Part shown: positions 13,049 through 23,500 of the stretch, one piece after another
Layout of the letters: each line of letters begins with the position of its first letter
Numbering within the stretch: the stretch's first letter is position 1
The notes under the pieces: generated by a model
Databases searched by the model: none
Seen by the model: the letters and a program-made list of their open reading frames with translations, nothing else
What the model was told of the DNA's origin: nothing
Translations under genes and position numbers: made by a program
Assembly (NCBI RefSeq): GCF_000003815.2
Contig: NC_049994.1
Coordinates: 5,758,903-5,822,902, forward strand
DNA length: 64,000 bases
Reading direction: 5' to 3'
From: Branchiostoma floridae
Taxonomy: Eukaryota; Chordata; Leptocardii; Amphioxiformes; Branchiostomatidae

Positions 13049-13932
13049 TTGAATTTCTGACCTGGGACCTAGATAACGCACTTAAATAATTACTGTAACA
13101 GTTTGCCGTGGGTGTCAAACATAAAAGCAGTGATTGCTCATTCAAAATATAAGACAATTGCATTGGAACATGGCAAAATGATTATGATAATATGTCTGTA
13201 TTTAATGCAAATTGATTTGAAGTATGGGGTAGAATTTGCTATCATGTCTACCATATTTCTCATTTTTGTCACTGTGACCTTTGTACACAATAGCAAAAAT
13301 AAAGTCTTTTGTACCATCATCACAAACTGAATATGAATATGATATAGGTATAAATGATGGATTATGATAGTTCACAGTGGTAGCAATAATATTTGAATGG
13401 AAGCTTCTTTCTCCCTCTAAAGTCTGAATATATGGGAGAATGTCTAGAAATTAATTTTGAGTACAGATGCATATACCTGTAATACTTTCATCTCTAGACA
13501 ATTATTGAGGTTTGATGTATGCTACATACAAACATAAAGAACTGTATATATACTATGAAACAGTCTTTTCATCATCCTGTATTGCGATCTGTTTTCAGAA
13601 AATACCATTTTATTACCTGGTAGGTAAGGCTTAGACTGTATAGTACAGTGCGACAGAGATTGGCCATCATAGCCTCCATAAATGTTACATGAAGCCGTTT
13701 CGCGGCGGTCGCTCGTCCCTGTCATATTGATCAGGCACGAGGCTCCCGGGCACTCCCGCGCCGTAATTACTTAATGCCATATTTGGGCGTTGATGGTTTT
13801 TGCTGGAATGGAGAGGTGCAGCAATGTCACCTGTGTCACATCCTGGGGAAAGTTAGTAGGCATGAGATGTACATTGTAATGTTTAGAAACTACTACATGT
13901 ATACCAACCACTGCAACCAGGCCATACCAGTG

Positions 13933-14040
13933 TTGGACAAGTTTTCTAAAATTCACTTGTCCTATCGCCGGCTATCGGGCAAGTACATAACAAAAATTTA
14001 CTTGCCCCAACCAACTTTTCACTTTTTTCACAGAAATTTA
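13933..14040. mobile_element. Truncated copy of the ACTTGCCC element
   Basis: GTTGGACAAGTTTTCTAAAA followed by CACTTGTCCTAT, GGGCAAGTACATAAC and TTTACTTGCCCC follows the left part of the element at 8254-8577; the right part is absent. Confidence 0.6.
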
Positions 14041-14509
14041 AAATCAATGACATTTTTCTACATATTTTCTTGGCCATCGATTGAATTCTTGTTATTGGCT
14101 CTATTTTCTGTGTTGGCCAATGCAATTTCGTAAGTTCTTCCTTTTGTCAATTCCTACCAACATAACAAATATCATCAAGTCTGATTCATGAGTCGGACAT
14201 GACTTCTTGAGTTATGCTGTTAAAGAAACCAATACACACATCTCAGCCGCAAGGTTAGACATCTGGATAAGCAATGTTTTAAGGGGATTCAATCTTTACA
14301 ACTGGTTAAGACATAGAGATTATACTTTGACATTTTGAGTGACATCTATTACTCTTCAGCGTCGCTAGAAAACTTCATTAACTTCCCTGTTGCTAGGGTA
14401 GCTTTTTGACAAATTTGATTTTAAAATATTAGCCAGTACATTGGGTAGCATAGGGAAGGGTAATTCAATGACTGGTACAGTAGCTTCTACTTTCTAGCAT
14501 TATCTGGTC

Positions 14510-14552
14510 ACTTTTGTGTGTGTGTGTTTTTTTTTTGGGGGGGGGGGTGGTG
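14510..14552. repeat. Low-complexity (GT)n/T/G run
   Basis: A GTGTGTGTG tract runs into poly-T and then poly-G. Similar simple tracts lie at 26665-26686 (T then G), 42771-42797 (TCTG)n, 45376-45398 (ATGATA)n, 60015-60075 (TG)n and 62320-62348 (AAAC)n. Confidence 0.85.
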
Positions 14553-14702
14553 GAGTGATCCAGTGTCAAAAGGGTTGACCATTTGTGACAATATCTGGTG
14601 TATTTGCAGCCAAAAGGTAATGAGGCTGATTTGCATGGTTGAGGTGCCTCCTCGAACTCAGGAGTGAGGACCCCCTTTTACGTCCCTTCCAAAATATGAA
14701 TT

Positions 14703-15696
14703 CGCTGTGGCTATTGACACACTCAGTGTGCCAATAGCCAAACAGGCTATTGACACACCGAGATGCCAGTCAGCCAATCAGAGCTTGTAACATGCCTTTC
14801 CGGCAATATTTTACACAAGCAATAATTAATTAGACATTGTTCGGAAGATTAGACATTGGAATCTTTGAATCTTGGAATGAACGGACGTATTCAAGTTATG
14901 CCCTACATTTGGATACCTGTTAATACGACCTGCTTAGTGTATGTTTGGCGTGGCGTAGTGGTGAAGAGCGTTGACCCGGGAATTCATGCTAACAGCTCCG
15001 ACCCGGTTCGAGTCCGCGCCGGAGATTTTTCAATTTTTTCTTTTCAATTTTTCTTGTCCCTTTTTAAACATCCATTTGATATATGAATATTTTATGTATA
15101 AACAACTTTTAAAGTTTCTGTTAGCATCATAAACCAACAATAACACTGACCACAGAACATGTCATAATTTTCGGCCGTGTGGTTCCGGCGCTATCGGCAG
15201 CGACTCGGAAGAATATTTCTTTCACATTAAAAATAATGGAGGTAAAGCAACAACTATAACTTCGCTTCCTTAGTGATATAAGTTTTGAGGCCGCAAATTC
15301 TCCAATATGGCAGGAATTCGTCGGTTACACAGCTGAAATCGTGTTCCTAACCGATCCAACATGGCTGCCATGATCACATGCGGTGACAGTAAAACTAGCA
15401 CCCTATATGATAGCAGATTCCGATGTTTAAAATTGTGCCGCAAACACGTGAAAAAGATCGTATTTTGGGTTGATAATGGACACAGGATGCCATTTGTATT
15501 TTTCAGAGTGTTGATTGTCAAATATAATCGTAAGATTTCCTCATTTTAGTGGTTTCTAGCACTGGGTGTGTCAATAGCCTAAACAGGCTATCGCCACACT
15601 CAGTGTGCCAATAGCCTAAACAGGCTATCGACACACTCAGTGTGTCAATAGCCTGTTTAGGCTATCGACACACTGGGTGTGTCAATAGCCTCGCTC
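14703..15696. mobile_element. 994-bp inverted-repeat DNA transposon with 9-bp flanking repeats
   Basis: Both ends carry GGCTATTGACACAC followed by a palindromic CAGTGTG core; the right end repeats this module several times (15565-15696), alternating with AAACAGGCTAT. The identical nonamer ATATGAATT lies directly outside both ends (14694-14702 and 15697-15705), a good candidate target-site duplication. Nine bases would fit a Mutator-like insertion, but no transposase is present. A tRNA-like cassette lies inside. The short open frames inside show no recognisable domain. Confidence 0.7.
14949..15024 (+). ncRNA. tRNA-like Pol III cassette (tRNA-derived SINE head or tRNA pseudogene)
   Basis: An A-box (TGGCGTAGTGG) is followed after about 40 bases by a perfect B-box (GGTTCGAGTCC), and then by TTTTTC and TTTTTTC runs that could terminate Pol III. 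The T-arm nearly folds, but a canonical 7-bp acceptor stem in the register set by the A-box does not. It is therefore more likely a SINE head or tRNA relic than a working tRNA gene. I could not assign an anticodon. Confidence 0.5.
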
Positions 15697-16134
15697 ATAT
15701 GAATTTGTGGATTCTTGTTCGGGCTACAGCATTCGGTCGTTCTTGCTGGTCTCCCATTCAAGAACTGTCCGGACTGCGTTTTTTCTTAACTTCCGACCTG
15801 GAATCAATTTCGACCTCGATCAATTGTTCGCATTTTGAGTGAAATGTTTTGGGAGCAAAAAATCATTAACACCCTCATCTGTTATACACATAAACATGTA
15901 CCAACAGATTTCATTTAATTCAAGATGGAAGGCAAATTACAACCAAGATGATAAGATGTAAATGAGCTCTGTGCTTGAATGACTTTGTGTATAGAACATA
16001 GATTAGTTTTTGTTGATATAAATATTGATATGAATATGATGATTTTCAGTTTGACCTGTGCAGGTTTGGTCTAGATGTTTACAAATGACTTCATTTGCAT
16101 GTCAAAAATTCCCACTTATTACATCAGAATCATG

Positions 16135-16395
16135 TTGGTGTAACAGTTAGGGTGTTTGGCCCATCATCCAAAGGTCCTTGGTCCAAACCTTTGACATGCC
16201 ACAAATGTTGTGTCCTTTGGAAAGACATTTGACATGACTTTCCTCACTCCACCCAGGTGTAAAAATGGGTACCTGACTTTGGTAGGGTGCAAAGGTAGTT
16301 GAAGGAGAGGGATGGGCTCCATCTCCCAATACTCTGCCATAGGTGCTAGTAGACATAGTGGATAACAACAAGGCTATGGAATCACCTTTTTACAA
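16135..16395 (+). mobile_element. SINE-like element, copy 1
   Basis: Contains a head region (GTGTAACAGTTAGGGTG..GGTCCAAACC) followed by a body with GTTGTGTCCTTTGGAAAGAC, GACTTTCCTCACTCCACCC, GGTGTAAAAATGGGTACCTG and a GGAGAGGGATGGGCTCC block, ending in CCTTTTT. The body recurs in the same order at 54880-55160. The head looks tRNA-derived, with a degenerate B-box. No coding. Confidence 0.6.
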
Positions 16396-17611
16396 TAATG
16401 CAAAAGTCCATGCTCTGTCCATCATATGATTTCAAATCCAACAGGCAGACTTGTCCGTTCAGGGAGTTGTTGACACAGTTATCTCAGTACTAATACATAG
16501 CTTAGGAGGTTGGCTGGTCATTGTCATGACTCATAAGTGATTGATAATAGTCACTTTCCTGACAGTTATGTTCTACTAGTACCTGTTAGAAAAGGGAAAG
16601 GCCGAACATTATGTCTAGTTAGACTAATATTTGTGTCCAGCGGTGGTCTTTACGTGTTGTCAAGAGAAGGTGGGTTTAGTGTGGACACACAGTGTGATTG
16701 TAGGGACTCTGTGCAGCTCATTATTGTCCTCTATACAAAATATAGATTATAATTCATATATATCTATGTCTAACCTGGATATGATGTTGGGAACAGGTAG
16801 CATCCAAGTGTAGTTACCTTTTGTCAGTGACTCAGAGCAGATTTGTACAAGAGCAAGTTTGATATCCCATAACTATGAATTGAAACGTCTGACCATTTCC
16901 TAAGTCATATCCAGTTGCTTGAGTAACTGCTATTTGTATCTAATTACCTGGATGTCTGACCTCCATCAAAGTAGTCTAAGGTTTAATTTTGCTACTAGAA
17001 TTTCAAATCAAAATACCCAGGCTAGCTTCACTGCCCCAGAAAGCTGGGTTCAAATTGATTTAAACAAAACATACCAGTGGTCGATGTTGCAACATAATAT
17101 TGTACAGGATATGGAATGGTGTCCTAGAAGTTTCAAAACAAACAGCCGGTTTCCAAGACAACCAAACTGCAAGATTGGCATTCACATCAACAATATCATT
17201 ATATCTTCTTCAAATCACTGTGGCAAAATAGGTTCGCTTGGAAAGCAATTAGTATTCACTTCTCATATACTATCATGTTATATCATAGTACTAGCATCTC
17301 TGTCTGTTGCGTTTGTATTCTGCAAATACAAAAGCAGTTCTAACCGATTGTTGCCCATTCGTCATTCTATTAAACCAATCAATGAAGAGGTTGAACACAA
17401 ATAGAACTGTCAGATGATGACAATGACATCTTTATTGTTATATTTATGGGCGTAGCAAAGTCACTTATCTTATGAGCCTCGGCGGGGCATATACATATAG
17501 ATGACTTTCTTTACGACCATCCTCAAAATGTTTTTCCCAAACCATTTCTGTAGCCACCTTGTTTTGATAACGTTTGGTTTAAATCAAGGCATTATGTTTA
17601 ACTTTCCTTTA

Positions 17612-17901
17612 CAGGGCTCGAAATGATTGGAGCTGTGCAGGTATTTCTGATTGCACTGGTCCATGTACTGGGTTTTATACATTTATGTCCTACAAATAAG
17701 TGTATGTGGATTATTATTAGCTGCATTGACAGTTATCACCTATCGTGTATAAAAGAAAATAGCAATGGTTCCTGAACAATTTTAGTATGATCCATACTTC
17801 CTAAATTCAGAGTGATGCAGGTAAACTGTGTCTGGTGCAGGTAATTTTCAATGTTACCTTTACTGGTTCAGGTATACAGAAAAAAAGTATTTCGAGCCTT
17901 G
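17612..17901. mobile_element. CAGGGCTCGAA inverted-terminus element, copy 1
   Basis: Begins CAGGGCTCGAAATGA and ends TATTTCGAGCCTTG, an inverted match. It is repeated in opposite orientation at 45753-46072, sharing blocks such as CTATTTTC..TTTATAC and CTGGTGCAGGT. No open frame. Confidence 0.65.
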
Positions 17902-18649
17902 CTTTAGGAAGAAAATGCCAGTGCCTCAACAGTGTAAGGAATGAACAGCTCCTGAGGTAGCACATGTTAATGTCAGATTACAAGGAGTGACATGGTTATC
18001 TCTCTTGGATTAGGTAGAATGACTTATCATATATAGCTGACAGAATGATGTAGAGCTGTATGTAGATTATAACATGTACAGGCAGGCCTGGCTGTAAACT
18101 TGATTTGTCATTGTGTTCAAGACACGGCGAATGATGTCATAAATAGAGACGGCAAGAAAGCCGAGGTGGAATTAGCTCCTTTGCTGGCGGGCTGTATTAA
18201 TTTCTGATTTACACCAAGTTATTTTTTTAATGCCTTTTCTTGTACAAAGACTTGTAACAAGGTGTCCACAGTGGTTTCAAACTAGAACATTGTTGAAATT
18301 GAAAAAAAACTATTGCAGTTTGATATTTTGACAATATTGAAACTGTAATACACATAGGACTATCTAGTGACTATTTTAGATGAAGAGACCACCATTATAT
18401 ACTGATGTATAACCTGTTAAGAAACATCAATCATAACTTGTTACAGGCAGTCAGTTTGTGCCAAAAGAAAGTGTCATAGATCATGACAAATTGAGATATC
18501 ATTATTATCAGCACAGTGGAAGCAAAAATCATATGACTAACAGTACTGCTATATCAAAAAGCAAAAAATACTACGTGAAAGCCACAATCATCTAAAACTA
18601 TCCCATGTCCCCAACACAACTGCATACAAAAGTGTACATAAGAGAGATT

Positions 18650-18985
18650 GGTATTACATAGCTTGTATGTTGTACTTGTCCCACCCATTGCAGTGGCTAA
18701 TCTCGATGCAGATAGAATCATTGGCTTTTATGAATGCACATTGGCACGTTCCCCCGGGTATCATACCTACCGGAATATAGAACAGCACGGCTTGGCAGGA
18801 TGGTAATTTTCCATCTGACGTTGAGTCATCATTTCTAAATGTCTGTTTGCGGGCTGGCACGCCAGGCCTGATGGATGATATGAGAGTGCTTTCAGTGCTT
18901 GTTTAGTATTCATGAACGTTAAACCCTGCCAGCGGTGACACTCCAGCGATCCTCGGGCTGACACTGAAAGGTCACTATCTCCTCA
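18650..18985. promoter_or_regulatory. Possible intronic regulatory island
   Basis: About 330 bp of non-repetitive, GC-richer sequence with motif-like words (ACGTTGAGTCATCATT, an AP-1-like TGAGTCA; GCTGGCACGCCAGG, NFI-like). It lies 1.5-1.8 kb upstream of coding exon 1. Function is inferred only from composition. Confidence 0.25.
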
Positions 18986-19786
18986 GGGTGGCTTCTAAAA
19001 AGATTAATGATTGAGGTGGAAACAGTTAAAAAAAACTGATCTCATTCTGCTTGTTTTGTTTAGTGTCACACTCATTCCGTATCTGCCTTTTAAAAACATT
19101 TCCCCAATATTGCCATTTTCTTGATCTTAAAATCAATGTATCAAGCAGGCTTTTTCCATATGTCTCTGCTATGCAAAAAAAAGATGTTGAATCAGTTAAG
19201 CTCACTGGAAAGTCAGAGAGCACAGATGCTATGTACAGTTTTTACAAGTTTGTTGTACTGGGGGGTGTTTCTCAAGTTGTTTTTGACCAGTGCAACAACC
19301 GCAACCCTTTCAGTAGCGTGTATGTTGGCATTTGAACTCCCAACCCCTTGGTCCATAGGCACTGGGTCACTAACCTCTGTAGTACACACAGTGACACTCT
19401 AACGACTTCTTCCCTTTTTTTTCGCTCAAATTTTTATTTGTCAAGTATTAGTATTACTCTTCATGGAAAAGATTACAGGTGTTGAAAAAATACAGTAGAT
19501 TTAGATCAAGGGTTAATTGCAAATATGTATGAAATATGTAGTATGACTATATAGTATGTGTACTAGTCAATGTTGAAACTGTGGTTTTGTCCACCATTGT
19601 CTACAGTGTGTTTATGTATACACGGTGGCTCACACTGTAAATATGAGTACATTGTACCCCTCTGTGTACTCACCATATGATCACTAGACCAAAGTACAAC
19701 TGGCTGTGTTGACAAGACATGTTAGGACCACTTTGACTTTTGTTTTGGCACATAGCTACAGTTCTTTTCGTCTGTTATAGTCCTTT

Positions 19787-19842
19787 CCATTGTTCAAACC
19801 AAGGATGAGGATCCTTTCCATTGTTTAAACCAAGGATGAGAT
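19787..19842. repeat. Short tandem duplication
   Basis: TCCTTTCCATTGTTCAAACC followed by AAGGATGAGGA occurs twice head to tail with one difference (period about 31 bp). Confidence 0.75.
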
Positions 19843-20452
19843 TGTCTCTCAGTCTTACATAAGGTAAAATGCTTGAAATATCAAGAGCTTGGTATCTTTT
19901 GTTGATGTACCAGTACAGAGGGTTTAAAATACTGAATGCATATATGTTTTTGTGCCCCCAAAGTTGTACCTGAATTTCAAGCCTTACTGCTACTTATACA
20001 TTTGTAGTTTGGAGATTATCTACGAGCACTGGGCTGTATGACCATATTTGCACATCTTTCTCTGGCTTCAAGATAACACGTTGAAATCAGATGCAAACAG
20101 AAAGTGTTAAATATATAACATGAGCTCATATAATTCGACTGGATGCCATAAGACTGCCACTTGAGAATAAATACATGAATTCAAAGTGATTTAAAGAGAT
20201 GTACCAGTGCAGCATCTGTAATCATGAGGTATATACACTTCAGATGTGTTCAACAAGACAATATTGAGAAGGCCTCAGTATGTATTATAAATAGTCATAT
20301 TGTGGCACTCAGTAGAATTATGAGAGTTGATGTCATATTTTCCAACAGAGGGTTAACATTGTCCATTTAAAATGTTGTTAACATATTTGTTTACCACCTT
20401 GCCATGTTGTTGACATTTATGTTTACCACCTCGCCTTGTTGTTTCCCCGCAG

Positions 20453-20599
20453 GATGACTGAATATGGAGTCGAGTCGAGAGAAGTCGGAGGAGAGTCCTC
20501 CGAGCACCAGTGCGCGGGGGGCGTCCAGTAGCCCCAGTGGCAGCAGCACCACCACCAGCAGTACCAACATCTTCAACACAGCCAGTTTTCTAGCTTCAG
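20453..20599 (+). CDS. BAZ2B: BAZ2B coding exon 1 (start codon 20464)
   Basis: Acceptor CCCCGCAG, then 11 nt of leader, then ATGG with A at -3 (good context). It codes residues 1-45 plus one base: MESSREKSEE then a Ser/Thr-rich run, comparable to the serine-rich N-terminus of vertebrate BAZ2B, which also begins MES. Donor TTCAG|GTATGC, phase 1. An out-of-frame ATG at 20454 overlaps the start. The first eleven bases are untranslated. Confidence 0.85.
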
Positions 20600-23500
20600 G
20601 TATGCTGGAAATGTTGCTGGTAGTTTTGGTGGTTCATGATTTTCATGGATACGTCTTCACACCTACCCCCTGGTCTGAACACTATGGGCTGGTTTACACG
20701 AGAAAAATGACTTGGCCTAAAAATGTCCTTCGACGTTTGTGCACGGCGCGTGTCCTAGGACACTTTTTTGTCCATGTAAAAAAGGGAAGGACTCGGGTAG
20801 AACATCGTAGGACAATTTTAGGACAAGCCATTTTGCCTCATGTAAACCGGCCCTATGTATTGTACATTGTACTCTATTATGCTGTATTGGTGGCACCTGT
20901 TTGGGTGATTATGCACAAATACAAGGCACCATAAAAAGCAGACCAGATCTTTAAACATTGTAATTTGTAAACATACTGTTAAAGTTGCGCATTGTTCTAT
21001 GTACATTTATATGGATCAGTAACAGTTGATCACATTCCGACTGGCAGTCCGTAAAAGTACCTGTGACTTAATTTTGTAACTGTAGCAGTACTGTTGTTTA
21101 AAGATACGAACTTAAAGCCCATATTTTCTCCTGACTGCAAAAATATAATGATAAACAAAAGGAAACATTTTCCGTTTTACAGTATTCATGTGTCTTCTTC
21201 ACTGAAAGTTAAACTAGCATAGCTTTAAAATAGATAACTTTCACTTCTGTACATATCACTGTACAAGACGGTTTGCCTACGTGAACTTACTTAATTTTCA
21301 ATTTTCAAGCAACACATTTATGTGCCAAGCTTACAATATGGTTGCAATATTGTCTTATTGAAGCCTTGAGTTAAGGAGAATGCTAAAGTTGTTTTGTCAT
21401 TTCAGGTCAGTCACTGTTCGGGACGTCCACTACGTCCCCCTATGGCCACATGCCGAGCGCCTTCTCCATGTTCGGCACACATCCCTTCCAGTTCGGGGGA
21501 CTGGGCATGCTGGGAACACCCGGGTCACTCAGTCCAACATCAGGTCAGGTTCAAGTGTCAATCATATGACAGTCTGTGTGTGTGATGCCTTTGAAAATAT
21601 GTGTGCCTCCTAGCAACCTTCAGAAGAACTGCAGAATGGGTTAGATCAGTGTTCTAGCCAGCCTGAAATTTTTTTTTCGTCCCACAGATTTTGAATGGAA
21701 ATCCTGTTGAAGACTGAAATCCTAGGGGGTTCGGGTATGCTCCCTGGGAAAAGTTAAAAACCTACACCCTCTGAAATGCTATTGCCTTTATTTTGAGGGG
21801 CAAATTTTGCTGGTAGACTCAGCTTGGTTCAATTAATATCAATTTTTGTCCTGGGATTTTTATCTGCCCCCCAGCAGAAAAATTCCGTCAAAGGATGCTG
21901 GCTAGAACCCTGGGTGAGCTATTGACAAAATGATACACAAAGTTATGAAACTGTAGTCAGCTCAGAAGGTCATTGACAAGCATAGGTATGTATCAAGTTG
22001 TGGGTCATAGTTGAAAGGTCAATGATTCACCCTTGTGAGAATATGAAGTGTCTTATTTTCTGGTGCTAGGTGCAGATTGGTGGAGAATCAGGTGGTGGGT
22101 CATAGTTCAAAGGTTGATGAGTCACCCTTGTGAGAATGTGATGTGTCTTATTTTCTGGTGCTAGGTGCAGATTGGTGGAGAATCAGGTAGTGGGTCATAG
22201 TTGAAAGGTCAATGATTCACCCTTGTGAGAATGTGAAGTGTCTTATTTTCTGGTGCTAGGTGCAGATTGGTGGAGACAAGCCAGCGCGCACGCCCGCACG
22301 ATGGCCGGGATGGGCGCTGGGTTCTTCCCCGGACTGGCCATGCCGCCGACCTTCGGGAGCATCGGGTCGCCTCCAGCGTCCTCTGGATCAGGTCAGCTTT
22401 TATTTGTTTGTTTGTTTTATTTCGATCACCATTAGTGATATATTGTACCACTATTCTTCCTGGATGAAGATGAGGATGAACTGAACTGATTCTTCCTGGA
22501 GTCTGTAGTTATTAAGTTCATTATGAAGAACCTATATTTACACTTAAAAGCTATGTATTACAGTACCAGCATTTACTTACTATGTTAGTGGAAGATGAAA
22601 AGGTGTTCCTCGCTTAGACAAATCATCCAATGTTTTACCAGTGTTGTGTAGGAGCAGTTGATAAGTCTGATAGAAGTTGATAAGTATTTTTCTACAACTG
22701 ACCATCTCATGTTGTCAGTATATAGGAATTTCCGAAGGATTCTTCAATCACATCATATGCAAGGTTTTCTGCATTTGAACAATAATCTTCCAAACTATGA
22801 TTTCCTGTTTTAGATACACGGTTAAATTACCTCTAAGTGTTTTGTGTTGCAGTCTTAAATTGCAAAAATTCAGGAATGATGTTTTGTTTAATCTACAGAC
22901 ACAAAAGTAGCCTTTAGTAGTCCGCTGTTCCAGTCAACGCTCAGCTCCCCCGGGGGAAGCCTGTCCTCACCAACATCGTCCACAATGAGCTCGACCTCAG
23001 GCAGGGGGAGGGGGCGCGGAGGACGGGGCAGGGGGAGACCCAAGGGGAGTAAGAACAAGTCCACACTACTGGCTGAGGCAGCAGCCGCCAATGCTCGAGC
23101 GAACGCTCTGGCAGCCAGTATGTTCATCAGTCCCCCTTTGGTCATGGAAAAACCCAAGGAGGTTTCGGTAAGTTCGGTAAATAAAAGAAAAGACATTCTT
23201 GTATAACACTCATCTGTTCTGAAGAAATCTTGACAAATGGCTTAAGCCAAAAATGTAACATGGTTTGATAAAAGTTAAAAAAGAAAGAAAAAGTCTCTTT
23301 TTCCAGCAACAGCCAAGTTTTTGTTATGTTGATTGTTTCAAACTATCATTTCCTGACAGTTCGTTTGCTTCATTGTAGAAAGAATTTAGGCATCACAGTG
23401 CTGACATTTGGAAAGAGTATTGTTTGTTGTCAAAACAGAGTTAGTTTTTTTGTTATCAAAAATCACCTTTTAAGGTGAAAAATCATTTAAGTGTTTTGAT

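Larger units (their letters stand above)
3066..20452 (+). other. BAZ2B: Inferred 17.4 kb first intron of BAZ2B
   Basis: It begins with about 1.5 kb of T/C-rich sequence (to about 4600). The rest is AT-rich intron carrying the separately listed elements. Non-repetitive GC-richer islands at about 12640-12850, 13680-13790, 18100-18215 and 18650-18985 stand out and could be regulatory. It ends at a good acceptor (TTGTTTCCCCGCAG). The longest unexplained frame, 16919-17404, shows no recognised domain. The remaining stretches show nothing I can identify. Confidence 0.45.

Noticed and set aside
14949-15024. Functional tRNA gene
   Set aside because: A and B boxes are good, but the acceptor stem set by the A-box register does not pair and the anticodon arm is poor.
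16919-17404. 161-codon open frame in the first intron
   Set aside because: AT-rich composition, no recognised domain and no splice or promoter context; one hydrophobic stretch near the end is not enough evidence for a gene.
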